DNA of 64,000 nucleotides from Stutzerimonas degradans (GCF_024448505.1 NZ_JAMOHV010000012.1:1-64000); one strand, 5' to 3'; numbered from the stretch's first letter, positions 42,794-51,582 are shown. Notes: generated by a model not told the origin, from the letters alone. A program made the numbers and translations.

Positions 42794-43684
42794 ATGAAAA
42801 CGCCTAAACGACTCGAACCGCTGATCGAGGATGGCCTGATCGACGAGGTGCTGCGGCCGCTGATGAGCGGCAAGGAAGCAGCGGTATATGTGGTGCGCTG
42901 TGGCGATGAACTGCGCTGCGCCAAGGTCTACAAGGAAGCCAACAAGCGCAGCTTCCGCCAGGCCGTGAAGTATCAGGAGGGCCGCAAGGTACGCAGCAGC
43001 CGCGATGCGCGCGCCATGGCCAAGGGTTCCAAGCACGGCCGCAAGGAGAAGGAAGAGAATTGGCAGAACGCCGAGGTGGCCGCGCTGTTCCGTCTGGCCG
43101 ACGCCGGCGTGCGGGTGCCCAAGCCGTATGACTTTCTCGACGGCGTGCTGCTGATGGAAATGATCGCCGGCGAGGATGGCGATGCCGCGCCGCGTCTCAA
43201 TGACGTCGAGCTGCACCCGGACGATGCCCGCGAGTTTCACGCCTTCATGATCCACGAGATCGTCAAGATGCTCTGCGCCGGGCTGGTGCATGGCGACCTG
43301 TCGGAGTTCAACGTGCTGCTCGACGAGCACGGCCCGGTGATCATCGACCTGCCGCAGGCGGTGGACGCCGCCGGCAACAACCACGCCTTCGAGATGCTCG
43401 AGCGGGATGTCGGCAACATGGCGGCCTATTTCGGGCGTTTCGCGCCGGAGCTGAAATTCACCCGCTACGCCAAGGAGATGTGGGCGCTCTACCAGCAGGG
43501 CAAGCTGACCCCGGAGAGCGAGCTGACCGGCGAGTTCGCCGAGCCGGAAGACGCCGCCGATCTGGATGCGGTGATGCGTGAGATCAAGGCCACGCTGGCC
43601 GAGCAGGCGCGTCGCGAAGCGCTGCGCAATGCCGACGATGCGCCGCACGATGAGCCGCCGCCTCCGCCGTGGCTGCGCCAGTAG
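42794..43684 (+). CDS. RIO1-type serine protein kinase
   Basis: Atypical protein kinase of the RIO family (296 residues). P-loop-like MSGKEAAVYVV, the Lys in CAKVYKE, the flexible-loop region KYQEGRKVRSSRDARAMAKGSKHGRKEKEE, the catalytic Asp168 in HGDLSEFNVLL and the metal-binding Asp185 in VIIDLPQAVD are all present, so it should be active. Bacterial RIO kinases have no settled substrate. A convergent HDAC-like gene begins nine bases after its stop. Confidence 0.92.
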   Translation: MKTPKRLEPLIEDGLIDEVLRPLMSGKEAAVYVVRCGDELRCAKVYKEANKRSFRQAVKYQEGRKVRSSRDARAMAKGSKHGRKEKEENWQNAEVAALFRLADAGVRVPKPYDFLDGVLLMEMIAGEDGDAAPRLNDVELHPDDAREFHAFMIHEIVKMLCAGLVHGDLSEFNVLLDEHGPVIIDLPQAVDAAGNNHAFEMLERDVGNMAAYFGRFAPELKFTRYAKEMWALYQQGKLTPESELTGEFAEPEDAADLDAVMREIKATLAEQARREALRNADDAPHDEPPPPPWLRQ

Positions 43685-43693
43685 CGGCGAGCT

Positions 43694-44614
43694 TCATTCC
43701 AGACCGAACTGTCGCCAGGCCTGCGCTGCACTGATGTGCAGCTGCGCGTGGCGGCGGGCGAGCCGGGCGCGGTCCTTGTCGTAGCCGCCGCCGATCAGCC
43801 CGGCCACCGGAATGTCGCGCCCTAGGCAATGCTCGAGCACCGCACTGTCGCGCGCCGCCAGCCCGGCATCGCTGAGATCGAGCAGGCCGAGGGCATCGTC
43901 ACGGTGCACGTCGACGCCGGCGTCGTACAGCACCAGGTCCGGTTGATACAGCGGCAGCAGGTAGTTCAGCGTGTCGTCGACGATGCGCAGGTATTCCGCA
44001 TCGCCCAGTCCCGCTGCCAGCGGGATGTCCCAGTCGCTGGTGGCCTTGCGTGCCGGAAAGTTCTTCTCGCAGTGCAACGACACCGTCACCGCGTCCGCCA
44101 CGCCGTCGAGGATGCGTGCCGTGCCGTCGCCCTGATGCACGTCGCAGTCGAAGATCAGCACGCGGCCGACTCGCCCGCTTTCCAGCAGATAGAGCGCCAC
44201 CACCGCCAGATCGTTGAAGATGCAGAAGCCAGAGGCATGGTCGCGATGGGCGTGGTGGGTGCCGCCGGCCAGGTGACAGGCCAGTCCATGCTGCAGCGCC
44301 AGCTCGGCGGTGAGCAGCGAACCGCCCACGGCGCGCACGGTGCGCTGCGCCAGTGCCGGGCTCCACGGCAGGCCGAGCCGGCGCAGCTCCGCCGGGCTCA
44401 TGTCGCCGCTGCAGTAGCGCGCGACGTAATCGGCGTCGTGGGCGAGGTTGAGCACGTCATGGCGGCACAGCATCGGGCGCCGCAGCGCGGCGTCGGTGGT
44501 CAGGCCGCTGTCGATCAGGTGATCGCGCAGCAGGCGAAACTTTTCCATCGGGAAGCGATGCCCGGGTGGCAGCGGCGGGCTGTAGTCGTCGTGAAAGACC
44601 AGCGGGAGCGACAT
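43694..44614 (-). CDS. Histone deacetylase family protein
   Basis: A 306-residue zinc hydrolase of the HDAC/acetoin-utilisation superfamily, of the short class IV-like type. GTHHAHRDHASGFCIFND carries the His pair and substrate loop, FDCDVHQGDGTARIL two of the zinc ligands (Asp, His), and YDAGVDVHRDDALG the third. In bacteria such proteins deacetylate small molecules, polyamines or proteins; the substrate is not known. The start at 44614 is set by conserved sequence (LPLVFHDDYSPPLPPGHRFPM). It is divergent from tesB. Confidence 0.9.
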   Translation of the reverse strand: MSLPLVFHDDYSPPLPPGHRFPMEKFRLLRDHLIDSGLTTDAALRRPMLCRHDVLNLAHDADYVARYCSGDMSPAELRRLGLPWSPALAQRTVRAVGGSLLTAELALQHGLACHLAGGTHHAHRDHASGFCIFNDLAVVALYLLESGRVGRVLIFDCDVHQGDGTARILDGVADAVTVSLHCEKNFPARKATSDWDIPLAAGLGDAEYLRIVDDTLNYLLPLYQPDLVLYDAGVDVHRDDALGLLDLSDAGLAARDSAVLEHCLGRDIPVAGLIGGGYDKDRARLARRHAQLHISAAQAWRQFGLE

Positions 44615-44793
44615 GGACGATGCAATCGGGCGGCGGTGGCGAATGAGTATGCGTGGCACCCGGTGCGTCGCTCAAGGATTGCGCGGCGCGCGACAGGTCG
44701 TTGCGATGGGCGTAGATGTCGGCTATTGGTGGAGCGTTGACGGCGAAGTCCGTAATATCGCCGACCCGCATCAACGCATATCCAGGACCCGCC

Positions 44794-45663
44794 ATGACCC
44801 AGACACTCGATACCCTGGTCAACCTGCTGACGCTGGAACGCATCGAGGAGAATCTGTTCCGTGGCGCCAGCCAGGATCTGGGGTTTCCTCAGCTGTTCGG
44901 CGGTCAGGTACTCGGTCAGGTGATTTCCGCCGCCAGCCAGACGGTCGACGCCGCGCGCCACGTGCACTCGCTGCACGGCTACTTCCTGCGCCCGGGCGAC
45001 TCGCATCAGCCGGTGGTCTACGACGTCGACCGCGTGCGTGACGGCGGCAGCTTCTCGACCCGCCGCGTCAGCGCGATCCAGAAAGGCCAGACCATCTTCA
45101 CCGGCATCGCTTCGTTCCAGGCCGACGAGCACGGCTACGAACACCAGCTGGCGATGCCCGACGTGGTCGGCCCGGACGAGCTGCCCAGCGAGTGGGACCT
45201 GCTGCACAAGCTCTCGCCGCTGGTGCCCGAGCGGGTGATGGAAAAGCTGCGCCGGCCCAAGCCGATCGAGATCCGCCCGGTTACCGTGCAGGACCCGGCC
45301 AACCCGCAGCCGATCGAGCCGGTGCGCCATCTGTGGTTCCGTGCCGACGGCGCGCTGCCGGCCAACCCGGCGCTGCACAAGTACCTGCTGGCCTATGCCT
45401 CGGACTTCAGCTTCATCGGCACCGCGCTGCAGCCGCACGGGGTCAGTTCGTGGAGCAAGTTCATCCAGCTGGCCAGCCTCGATCATGCGATCTGGTTCCA
45501 CCGCGAGGTGAAGATCGACGACTGGCTGCTGTATTCCATCGATAGCCCCTGGGCCGGTAATGCCCGTGGCTTCGCCCGCGGCAGCATCTTCAACCGTCAG
45601 GGCCAGCTGGTCGCCTCGGTGGCGCAGGAAGGCTTGATCCGCGTGCGCGAGGACTGGATGTGA
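44794..45663 (+). CDS. tesB: Acyl-CoA thioesterase II
   Basis: Double-hotdog thioesterase (289 residues) that releases fatty acids from acyl-CoA. The N-terminal hotdog contains GGQVLGQVISAA and LHGYFLRPGD, and the C-terminal one HLWFRADGALP, SDFSFIGTAL and the SLDHAIWFHR motif with the catalytic Asp. AGGA precedes the ATG by eight bases. The stop codon overlaps the GTG start of the HAD gene, so the two form a coupled pair. Confidence 0.95.
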   Translation: MTQTLDTLVNLLTLERIEENLFRGASQDLGFPQLFGGQVLGQVISAASQTVDAARHVHSLHGYFLRPGDSHQPVVYDVDRVRDGGSFSTRRVSAIQKGQTIFTGIASFQADEHGYEHQLAMPDVVGPDELPSEWDLLHKLSPLVPERVMEKLRRPKPIEIRPVTVQDPANPQPIEPVRHLWFRADGALPANPALHKYLLAYASDFSFIGTALQPHGVSSWSKFIQLASLDHAIWFHREVKIDDWLLYSIDSPWAGNARGFARGSIFNRQGQLVASVAQEGLIRVREDWM

Positions 45664-46262
45664 ACCTCGTCGGTGCGCGCCACTGGGTGTTCGACATGGA
45701 CGGCACGTTGACCATCGCCGTGCACGATTTCGCCGCGATCCGCCGCGCGCTGCAGATTCCCGAGAGCGACGACATCCTCCATCACCTCGCTGCGCTGCCG
45801 CCGGAGCAGGCCGCGCCCAAGCGCGCCTGGCTGCTCGCGCACGAGCGCGAGCTGGCCTGCGCGGCGCGCCCTGCCGCGGGGGCGTTCGAGTTGTTGCAGG
45901 CGCTGCGCGAACGCGATTGCCGTCTCGGCGTGCTCACCCGCAATGCCCATGAGCTGGCGCTGGTGACGCTGGAAACGGTCGGCCTGGGCGACTTTTTCCG
46001 CGCCGAAGACATCCTCGGCCGCGACGAGGCACCGCCCAAACCGCATCCTGGCGGTCTGCTGCAGCTGGCCGCGCGCTGGGGTATCGATCCGTGCGCGATG
46101 ATGATGGTGGGCGACTATCGCTTCGATCTGGAATGTGCCCGCGCCGCCGGGGCGCGGAGCGTGCTGGTCAATCTGCCGGAGAATCCCTGGCCGGAGCTGG
46201 CCGACCTGTACGCGCGCGACTGCCGCGCGCTGCACGCGCTGCTGAAAAGCGCCGGCCGCTAG
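45660..46262 (+). CDS. HAD-superfamily hydrolase, phosphoglycolate phosphatase-like
   Basis: A 200-residue HAD phosphatase. Motif I is FDMDGTLT (nucleophile and acid Asp, about 11-16), motif II LTRNA, the Lys in PPKPHP, and motif IV MVGDYRFDLECA. A short helical cap (about 20-80) indicates a C1 cap type acting on a small phosphorylated metabolite. The GTG start overlaps the tesB stop and is the only start that keeps motif I in place. The convergent metallopeptidase gene ends 18 bp away. Confidence 0.88.
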   Translation: MNLVGARHWVFDMDGTLTIAVHDFAAIRRALQIPESDDILHHLAALPPEQAAPKRAWLLAHERELACAARPAAGAFELLQALRERDCRLGVLTRNAHELALVTLETVGLGDFFRAEDILGRDEAPPKPHPGGLLQLAARWGIDPCAMMMVGDYRFDLECARAAGARSVLVNLPENPWPELADLYARDCRALHALLKSAGR

Positions 46263-46280
46263 TTCTGCCGGCCGTTCGCG

Positions 46281-47138
46281 CTACAGACGCGCCGTTTTGA
46301 ACGTGTCGCAGCGTCCCGGCTCGCCGTGCTCGAAGCCGGCGCGGAACCAGCGCACGCGCTGCGCCGAGGTGCCGTGGGTGAAGGCGTCGGGCACCACGCG
46401 ACCCTGACTCTGCTGCTGCAGACGATCGTCGCCGATGGCATTGGCGGCGTTCAGCGCCTCCTCCAGATCGCCTTGCTCCAGCCAGTCCAGGCGTTGCTGC
46501 GCGTGATAGGCCCAGACGCCGGCGAAGCAGTCGGCCTGCAGCTCCTGGCGCACCAGCAGGCCGTTGTCGCCCTCCATCTGCGCGCCGCGCTGGCGGGCCG
46601 TCTGCATCCGTTGCGAAACACCGAGCAGTGTCTGCACGTGGTGACCGACCTCATGGGCGATCACGTAGGCCTGGGCGAAATCGCCGGCGGCGGCGAAGCG
46701 CCGGGCCATGTCATCGAAGAACTGCAGGTCGAGATAGACCTGCTGGTCGCCGGGGCAGTAGAACGGGCCGACCGCCGAGCTGGCGAAACCGCACGCCGAG
46801 TTCACCCCGCCACGAAACAGCACCAGGGTCGGGTCGCGGTACTGCGCGCCACTCTGCTGGAACAGCGCGCGCCAGGTGTCCTCGGTATCGCCGAGCACGG
46901 CGCGGACGAATTCCACCTGCGGATCGTCAGCGGCGGGCTGTTCGCCCTGCTGCGACACCGCCGGACCGCCCTGACTGGCCAGCTGGCCGAGAATCTGCAA
47001 CGGGTCCTGGCCGGAAAGCAGGCCGAGCACCACCACGATGGCGATGCCGCCCAGCCCCAGCCCACCGCCAAGGCGCATGCCGCTGCGGCCTCTGGCATCC
47101 ACTACGTTGTCGCTGCGACGAGCCCGGTTCCAGCGCAT
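46281..47138 (-). CDS. YpfJ-type neutral zinc metallopeptidase
   Basis: A 285-residue membrane-anchored protein of the neutral zinc metallopeptidase (YpfJ) family. A basic N-terminus is followed by one helix (about 24-42, GGGLGLGGIAIVVVLGLL) and a flexible linker. The periplasmic domain carries zinc motif AHEVGHHVQ (HExxH), the FYCPGDQQVYLDLQFF motif and the downstream ELQADCFAGVWA with the third ligand. Substrate unknown. It is divergent from the DUF4345 gene. Confidence 0.9.
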   Translation of the reverse strand: MRWNRARRSDNVVDARGRSGMRLGGGLGLGGIAIVVVLGLLSGQDPLQILGQLASQGGPAVSQQGEQPAADDPQVEFVRAVLGDTEDTWRALFQQSGAQYRDPTLVLFRGGVNSACGFASSAVGPFYCPGDQQVYLDLQFFDDMARRFAAAGDFAQAYVIAHEVGHHVQTLLGVSQRMQTARQRGAQMEGDNGLLVRQELQADCFAGVWAYHAQQRLDWLEQGDLEEALNAANAIGDDRLQQQSQGRVVPDAFTHGTSAQRVRWFRAGFEHGEPGRCDTFKTARL

Positions 47139-47321
47139 GGTGGTGTTTCCTCTGTTGGACGACTACCGGTATCAGACCGGCTGGACTAGAGAATAGCTGC
47201 ACGCGGACGTCAGGCTTGCCGCGCTTCGCGCATGCGCCAGCCGGCACCGCAGGGCGAACGAAAGGCCCGATGAAAGGTCCGATGACGACCGGGAGTCCAA
47301 GTCGCACAGCAGGAGTTTTCG

Positions 47322-47873
47322 ATGCGTTTTGCCCGTTTGGTTCTGGCGATCCAGGCGCTGATCATGTTTGCGCTCAGCCTGGCGTACTGGCTGCGTCCCT
47401 ACGAAATGGCCAATCTCAACGGCATGCTGCTGATGGAGTCGGCGTCGATCAGCCATATGCGGGTCTACTACGGCGGCCTGCAGCTGGGGCTGGCGCTGTT
47501 TCTGTTCTGGGCCATGCGCGGGCCCGAGCGCGCGCGAGCGGCACTGGTGATGCTGGTGATCACCATGCTGGCGCTGGTGGGGGGGCGCCTCGGTGCGCTG
47601 GCTCTGGATGGCGGCGAGCTGATCGGCTTCGACCTGGCCTCGTTGCTCTACCGTCTGCTGGCTGCTGCTTTGGCGGCGCTGGCCCTGTGGTTGCTGCGCG
47701 AGCCGGCTGCGGTGGAGGCCGATGAAGCCCCGGCGCAGCGGATCGAGCCGCCGACGCGGCGGCTGGTCGACGAGCCGCCGCAGCCGTTCCGTGTGGGAGA
47801 TGCGCGGCCCGAGACGCCGGCGGCGGACGCCACGACGCCGCAAGCGTTCCGCCGCGGCGACCCCCAGCCGTGA
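47322..47873 (+). CDS. DUF4345 family membrane protein
   Basis: A 183-residue protein with four predicted membrane helices in the first 125 residues, and MESASISHMRVYYGGLQLGLALFL in the typical DUF4345 position. A Pro/Ala/Glu-rich cytoplasmic tail of about 55 residues follows, probably disordered, with a repeated PQPFRVGD / PQAFRRGD motif. Function unknown. Its stop is one base from the stop of the convergent gene. Confidence 0.78.
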   Translation: MRFARLVLAIQALIMFALSLAYWLRPYEMANLNGMLLMESASISHMRVYYGGLQLGLALFLFWAMRGPERARAALVMLVITMLALVGGRLGALALDGGELIGFDLASLLYRLLAAALAALALWLLREPAAVEADEAPAQRIEPPTRRLVDEPPQPFRVGDARPETPAADATTPQAFRRGDPQP

Positions 47874-47874
47874 G

Positions 47875-48660
47875 TCAGCGCGCTGCCTGGGCCAGCTGGG
47901 CGTAGTCGGCGGTCAACGCTTCCAGCTTCTGCAGCAGCGATTCGGCGGTGGTGACGATCACCGTCGGTACGTAGCGACCGTCCTCGGTCAGCTTGAAACC
48001 AACGCGGGCGAAGCGCCACTGGTTGCTGATGTGTTCGAGGCGGTCGTTGATCTGCTCGGTGTTCTGCTTGGCCGCGTGCAGCTCGTCCAGGCCCTGGTCG
48101 AATTCCTCCACCGCCGTATCGAATTTGCTCCGCAGTTCGGCGTCCGGCAGGTTCCAGCTCAGTGCCAGGTAGAGCATGGCGATGCGCTGGCTGAGCATGC
48201 GCAGCCGGCCGCTGCGGTTGACCAGATGCGCCGGCTGGCTGCCGTTGTGCTGTTCGATCCGCAGCGCCAGCGTCTCGCTCTGCGCGAGGAAGCGTTCGGC
48301 CAGCTTGAGCATCTCCAACGAGCGCGACTTGTCCGGCGCGGCGAGCGCCTGTTCGCGCAGCTGCTGCCAGGTCAGCCCGGCTTCGTCGGCGGCGCCGCGG
48401 ATCGCGGCGCTGGAGGCGTAGTCGCCGAGCAGCTGGCTGTTTTCCTCGACACTGGCGACGCTGGCATCGAGCTGCGCCAGCGCGAGTTCGCTGCGGGTCT
48501 GGGTGCCGATCATCAGGTAGCTCTTGGCGATGCGCTGGCCGAGCATGCGTTGCTGGCCGGCGCGGTTGATGGCTTCGGCATCGCTGATGGCGGCCTGGCC
48601 GGGCAGGGCGCCGAGCAGCAGGCCGAGCAGCAGCATGCCGCGAAGCAGGTGTTGGAACAT
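47875..48660 (-). CDS. Secreted protein with two PilJ/NarX-like P-box motifs
   Basis: A 261-residue protein with a Sec signal peptide (about 1-24, cleavage near GQAA) and no further membrane helix, so it should be a soluble periplasmic protein. It is almost all helical and contains two copies of a PilJ-type N-terminal motif: DAEAINRAGQQRMLGQRI (28-45) and LVNRSGRLRMLSQRI (146-160). These resemble the nitrate-binding P-box of NarX and NarQ sensors; the neighbouring NarX has DAAAINTAGSLRM. It lacks kinase, HAMP or methyl-accepting parts. It lies 282 bp downstream of narL on the same strand. A periplasmic nitrate- or nitrite-binding role is my inference. Confidence 0.75.
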   Translation of the reverse strand: MFQHLLRGMLLLGLLLGALPGQAAISDAEAINRAGQQRMLGQRIAKSYLMIGTQTRSELALAQLDASVASVEENSQLLGDYASSAAIRGAADEAGLTWQQLREQALAAPDKSRSLEMLKLAERFLAQSETLALRIEQHNGSQPAHLVNRSGRLRMLSQRIAMLYLALSWNLPDAELRSKFDTAVEEFDQGLDELHAAKQNTEQINDRLEHISNQWRFARVGFKLTEDGRYVPTVIVTTAESLLQKLEALTADYAQLAQAAR

Positions 48661-48942
48661 GTGGACTCCTTCCGGGTGGATTCGGCTGTCGCTGCCGTAT
48701 CCGCGACAGCGGACCGGCGTGCGAGACGGCGCGAACGATAGGAGCCTTTGCCCGTTGGCCAATGATGCGAGTCAAGCGGTACGGGGTCGAAGGAGGTATT
48801 CCCCGGTGCGGCGGAGACGGGCGCGACAAGCGCCTGCGCGTACTGCACGCCGCACCGTGAGGCAGGGCCGGCGCGCCTTGCGCGGCTGCCGGTCGACTAT
48901 GTCTTTGGGGGTACGCCAGGGTGGCCGGCCTGCGACGCCGTG
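48661..48942. other. 282-bp gap between narL and the double-P-box gene
   Basis: No gene is supported. On the minus strand TTGGCC with TATCGT 16 bp later is a weak promoter for the downstream gene. A TACCTCC heptamer (48798-48792), identical to one arm of the NarL-type palindrome upstream of narK1, and a TACCCCC further up are possible single NarL half-sites. No ANR box was found. Confidence 0.3.
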
Positions 48943-49590
48943 TCAGCCGCGCTGGCGCTCGTTTTCCAGCGCCCACACGGCGGCCTCGACCCGCGAGCGC
49001 AGGCCGAGCTTGTGCAGCAGGTTCTTCACGTGGACCTTCACCGTGCCCTCGGTGATGCCCAGCTTGCGGCCGATCATCTTGTTGCTGTTACCGCCGGCGA
49101 TCATCTTCAGCACCTGACGCTCGCGCTCGGTCAACTCCACCTCCGGCGCAACCGGCTGGCCGACGCGCAGCGCCTGCGCCATGACCCGCGCCAGTGCCGG
49201 GCTGACCACCAGGTCGCCTTGCAGCACCTCACGGATCTGCTGGATCAGTTTCTCCGGCTCCATGTCCTTGAGCAGGTAGCCGTCGGCGCCGAAACGCAGT
49301 GCGTCGCGCACGTCTTCCTCGGCATCGGACACGGTGAACAGCAGCACCTTGCCTTCGTAGCCGTCCTGGCGCAGGCGCTTGAGCGTCTCGATGCCGTTGA
49401 GGGTGGGCATGTTGTTGTCCAGCAGGATCAGCGCCGGCTGCAGCTCCGGCACCCGGCGCAGGGCCTCCTCGCCGTCGCTGGCTTCGCCGACGATGACGAA
49501 GTCGTCTTCCAGTTCGAGCAGCTGGCGCATGCCGCGACGCATCATGGGGTGGTCGTCGACGAGCAGGATGCTGTGGCGGGAGTCGTTCAT
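48943..49590 (-). CDS. narL: Nitrate/nitrite response regulator NarL
   Basis: A 215-residue LuxR/FixJ-type response regulator. The receiver domain has the acidic pair VDDHP, phosphoacceptor Asp58 in LILLDNNMP and the KDM lysine. The C-terminal helix-turn-helix (about 148-210, LTERERQVLKMIAGG, NKMIGRKLGITEGTVKVHV) is the LuxR type. Its ATG overlaps the narX stop (ATGA), so it is translated with its cognate kinase. It should bind TACYYMT heptamers, a candidate 7-2-7 pair of which lies in front of narK1. Confidence 0.95.
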   Translation of the reverse strand: MNDSRHSILLVDDHPMMRRGMRQLLELEDDFVIVGEASDGEEALRRVPELQPALILLDNNMPTLNGIETLKRLRQDGYEGKVLLFTVSDAEEDVRDALRFGADGYLLKDMEPEKLIQQIREVLQGDLVVSPALARVMAQALRVGQPVAPEVELTERERQVLKMIAGGNSNKMIGRKLGITEGTVKVHVKNLLHKLGLRSRVEAAVWALENERQRG

Positions 49591-51455
49591 GCGATGTCTC
49601 TCTCGAGATCGCGGCCGAGGAACTGCGGCGCGAAGTTCAGTTGCACGCGAGTGCCGTTGGGCTCGCGTTGTTCGATGCGCAGGCGCCCGTGCAGGTTGCG
49701 GGAGCGCTCGAGCATGATGGTCAGGCCGTGGTGCAGGCGCGGATCGAAATCCAGGGAAACCCCGCAACCGTCGTCCTCGATGAGCATTTCCACTTCCGAC
49801 CCGACCTGCTGCACGGTGAGCCAGACATGGCTGGCGCCGGAGTGGCGGGCGCAGTTGGACAGCGCCTCGCGGGCGATCTGCAGCAGGTGGATCTGCTCGC
49901 TGGCCGACAGGCCGAACGGCAGCGTCTTGACGTTCAGCTGCACCGGGAACTGGCCGCGCTCGGAGAATTCGCGCGCGGTGTCGTCCAGCGCCTTGCGCAG
50001 CCCGCCTTCCTGGATCTTCAGGCGGAAGGTGGTGAGCAGCTCGCGCAACTGGCGGTAGGCGTTGTTCAGCCCGTCGCGGATTTCCTCGGTGACCTTTTCC
50101 AGCTGCTCCGGCGGCTCACCGCGGTGCATCAGCGTCTGCAGGCGGCTGACCTGCAGCTTCATGTACGACAGCGCCTGGGCCAGCGAATCGTGCAGTTCGC
50201 GGGCGATGATGGCGCGCTCCTCGAACAGCAGCAGGCGGTGGTCTTGCTCGCGGCGACGCTCCAGCGACAGCGCGGTGCCGATCAGGTTGGCCAGTGCCTC
50301 GATCAGCTCCAGCTCCCATTGCTGCGGCGGCCGGCCGTCGGCGAAGGCGGCGCGCAGCTCGCCCAGCTCGCTGCCCTGGTTGACCACCGGGCTGGCCACG
50401 ATATTGCGCCGCTGGTGCAGGGTGCAGGTGGCGCAGTCGCCCGGCGAGCAGATTTCGCGCAGCTCGCTGCCGTGCAGGGCGATCAGTTGCTCGGCCGGTT
50501 CGCGCGGATCGCCGTGCAGGCACAGGGTCAGGCGCAGGCCCGGCAGGCGGTTCTGGAAACTGTCGATCAGCTTGTCCAGCGATTCGGCGCTGGCCGGCCC
50601 GCTGGCCAGGCTGCGGCTGCCTTGATAGAGCAGTTGCAGCGCGGCGTTGGCCTGGGCGAGGTGCGCGGTTTTCTGGGCGACGCGGCTCTCAAGGGTGTGA
50701 TGCGATTGCTCCAGCGCCTCGGCCATCGCGTTAAAGCTGTTGGCCATGTGCCCCAGTTCGTCCTCCGAGCGGTACTGCACGCGCGCGCTGAGATCGCCGG
50801 CTCGGAAGCGCTCGGTGGCGCGCACCAGCTCCTGCAGCGGGCTGAGCACGCTGCTCTGCAGGCTGTACATGCCGACCATCAGCACCATCACCGTGACGAA
50901 CAGCGCGGTGCCCTGGATCGCCAGCTGCCAGCTCTGCTTGCGCTCGCTCTGGCGCTGCAGCAGCAGGACGAACTGGTTGAGCTGTTCGACGAAACCGTCG
51001 GCATTGGCATGGAAGACCGCGACATCGCCACGCTCGAGCGCGGGCGCGAGCTGGTTGTGCCAGCGCTCGCGCAGGCCGGCATAGGCCTGATTGAGCGGCG
51101 ACTGCTGATCGCTGCGCAGGATGCGGGTCAGGTTGATGCTTTCCAGGCGGTGGCGGAAGTTGTCGCCCTGGCGCTGGATTTCCGCGTTGTCGGTGCCGGC
51201 CTGCAGCCGCCAGCTCAGTTTGTATACCGACATGCGCAGCGAACCGGCGGTATTGATCGCGGCGGCATCGTCCTCGCTCAGCCAGGCGATCAGCCCGGCG
51301 CTGACGGCGCTGCCCAGCGCGAGGGTGCCGATCAGCAGGACCGCGACCCCGGCCCTTGCCGGCAGCGATCCACGGAACCAGTGGAATATCCGCACGCTAC
51401 CTCCAAAGAGTTCCAGGACCGCCGCTTCGCCTGCCGGTTCGGGCTCTGATTGCAT
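49587..51455 (-). CDS. narX: Nitrate/nitrite sensor histidine kinase NarX
   Basis: Inner-membrane sensor kinase (622 residues). TM1 (about 36-58) is followed by the P-box DAAAINTAGSLRMSVYKL (63-80), which binds nitrate in the periplasm. A four-helix sensor domain, TM2 (about 182-200), HAMP and a GAF-like central module with a cysteine cluster (Cys336, Cys341, Cys344) come next. The HisKA_3 box carries His422 (ARELHDSLAQAL), followed by an HATPase domain (DDGCGV). A GTG at 51395 with GGAGGT close upstream is an alternative start that would remove 20 residues. It is divergent from narK1. Confidence 0.94.
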   Translation of the reverse strand: MQSEPEPAGEAAVLELFGGSVRIFHWFRGSLPARAGVAVLLIGTLALGSAVSAGLIAWLSEDDAAAINTAGSLRMSVYKLSWRLQAGTDNAEIQRQGDNFRHRLESINLTRILRSDQQSPLNQAYAGLRERWHNQLAPALERGDVAVFHANADGFVEQLNQFVLLLQRQSERKQSWQLAIQGTALFVTVMVLMVGMYSLQSSVLSPLQELVRATERFRAGDLSARVQYRSEDELGHMANSFNAMAEALEQSHHTLESRVAQKTAHLAQANAALQLLYQGSRSLASGPASAESLDKLIDSFQNRLPGLRLTLCLHGDPREPAEQLIALHGSELREICSPGDCATCTLHQRRNIVASPVVNQGSELGELRAAFADGRPPQQWELELIEALANLIGTALSLERRREQDHRLLLFEERAIIARELHDSLAQALSYMKLQVSRLQTLMHRGEPPEQLEKVTEEIRDGLNNAYRQLRELLTTFRLKIQEGGLRKALDDTAREFSERGQFPVQLNVKTLPFGLSASEQIHLLQIAREALSNCARHSGASHVWLTVQQVGSEVEMLIEDDGCGVSLDFDPRLHHGLTIMLERSRNLHGRLRIEQREPNGTRVQLNFAPQFLGRDLERDIA

Positions 51456-51496
51456 AACTAGCTGAATTTGAAAGGAAAAAAACCAAAAAAACTAAC

Positions 51497-51512
51497 TACC
51501 TCCAAGGTGGTA
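51497..51512. promoter_or_regulatory. NarL-type 7-2-7 palindrome
   Basis: TACCTCC (51497-51503), two bases, and GGTGGTA (51506-51512) form an inverted pair of NarL heptamers (consensus TACYYMT) in the 7-2-7 arrangement that NarL dimers prefer. The centre lies about 52 bp upstream of the ANR box centre, in the shared narX/narK1 control region. Confidence 0.6.
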
Positions 51513-51549
51513 GCGGGCAAATCATACTCTTTTGGTCGGGAATTTCGTC

Positions 51550-51563
51550 TTGATCCAAGTCAA
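51550..51563. promoter_or_regulatory. ANR/FNR box upstream of narK1
   Basis: TTGAT-CCAA-GTCAA differs from the consensus TTGAT-N4-ATCAA at one base. Its centre (51556.5) is about 39-41 bp before the transcription start predicted from the -10 at 51583, the class II position for activation under oxygen limitation. Confidence 0.75.
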
Positions 51564-51582
51564 CGGAATCCGGCCCGCGCGT

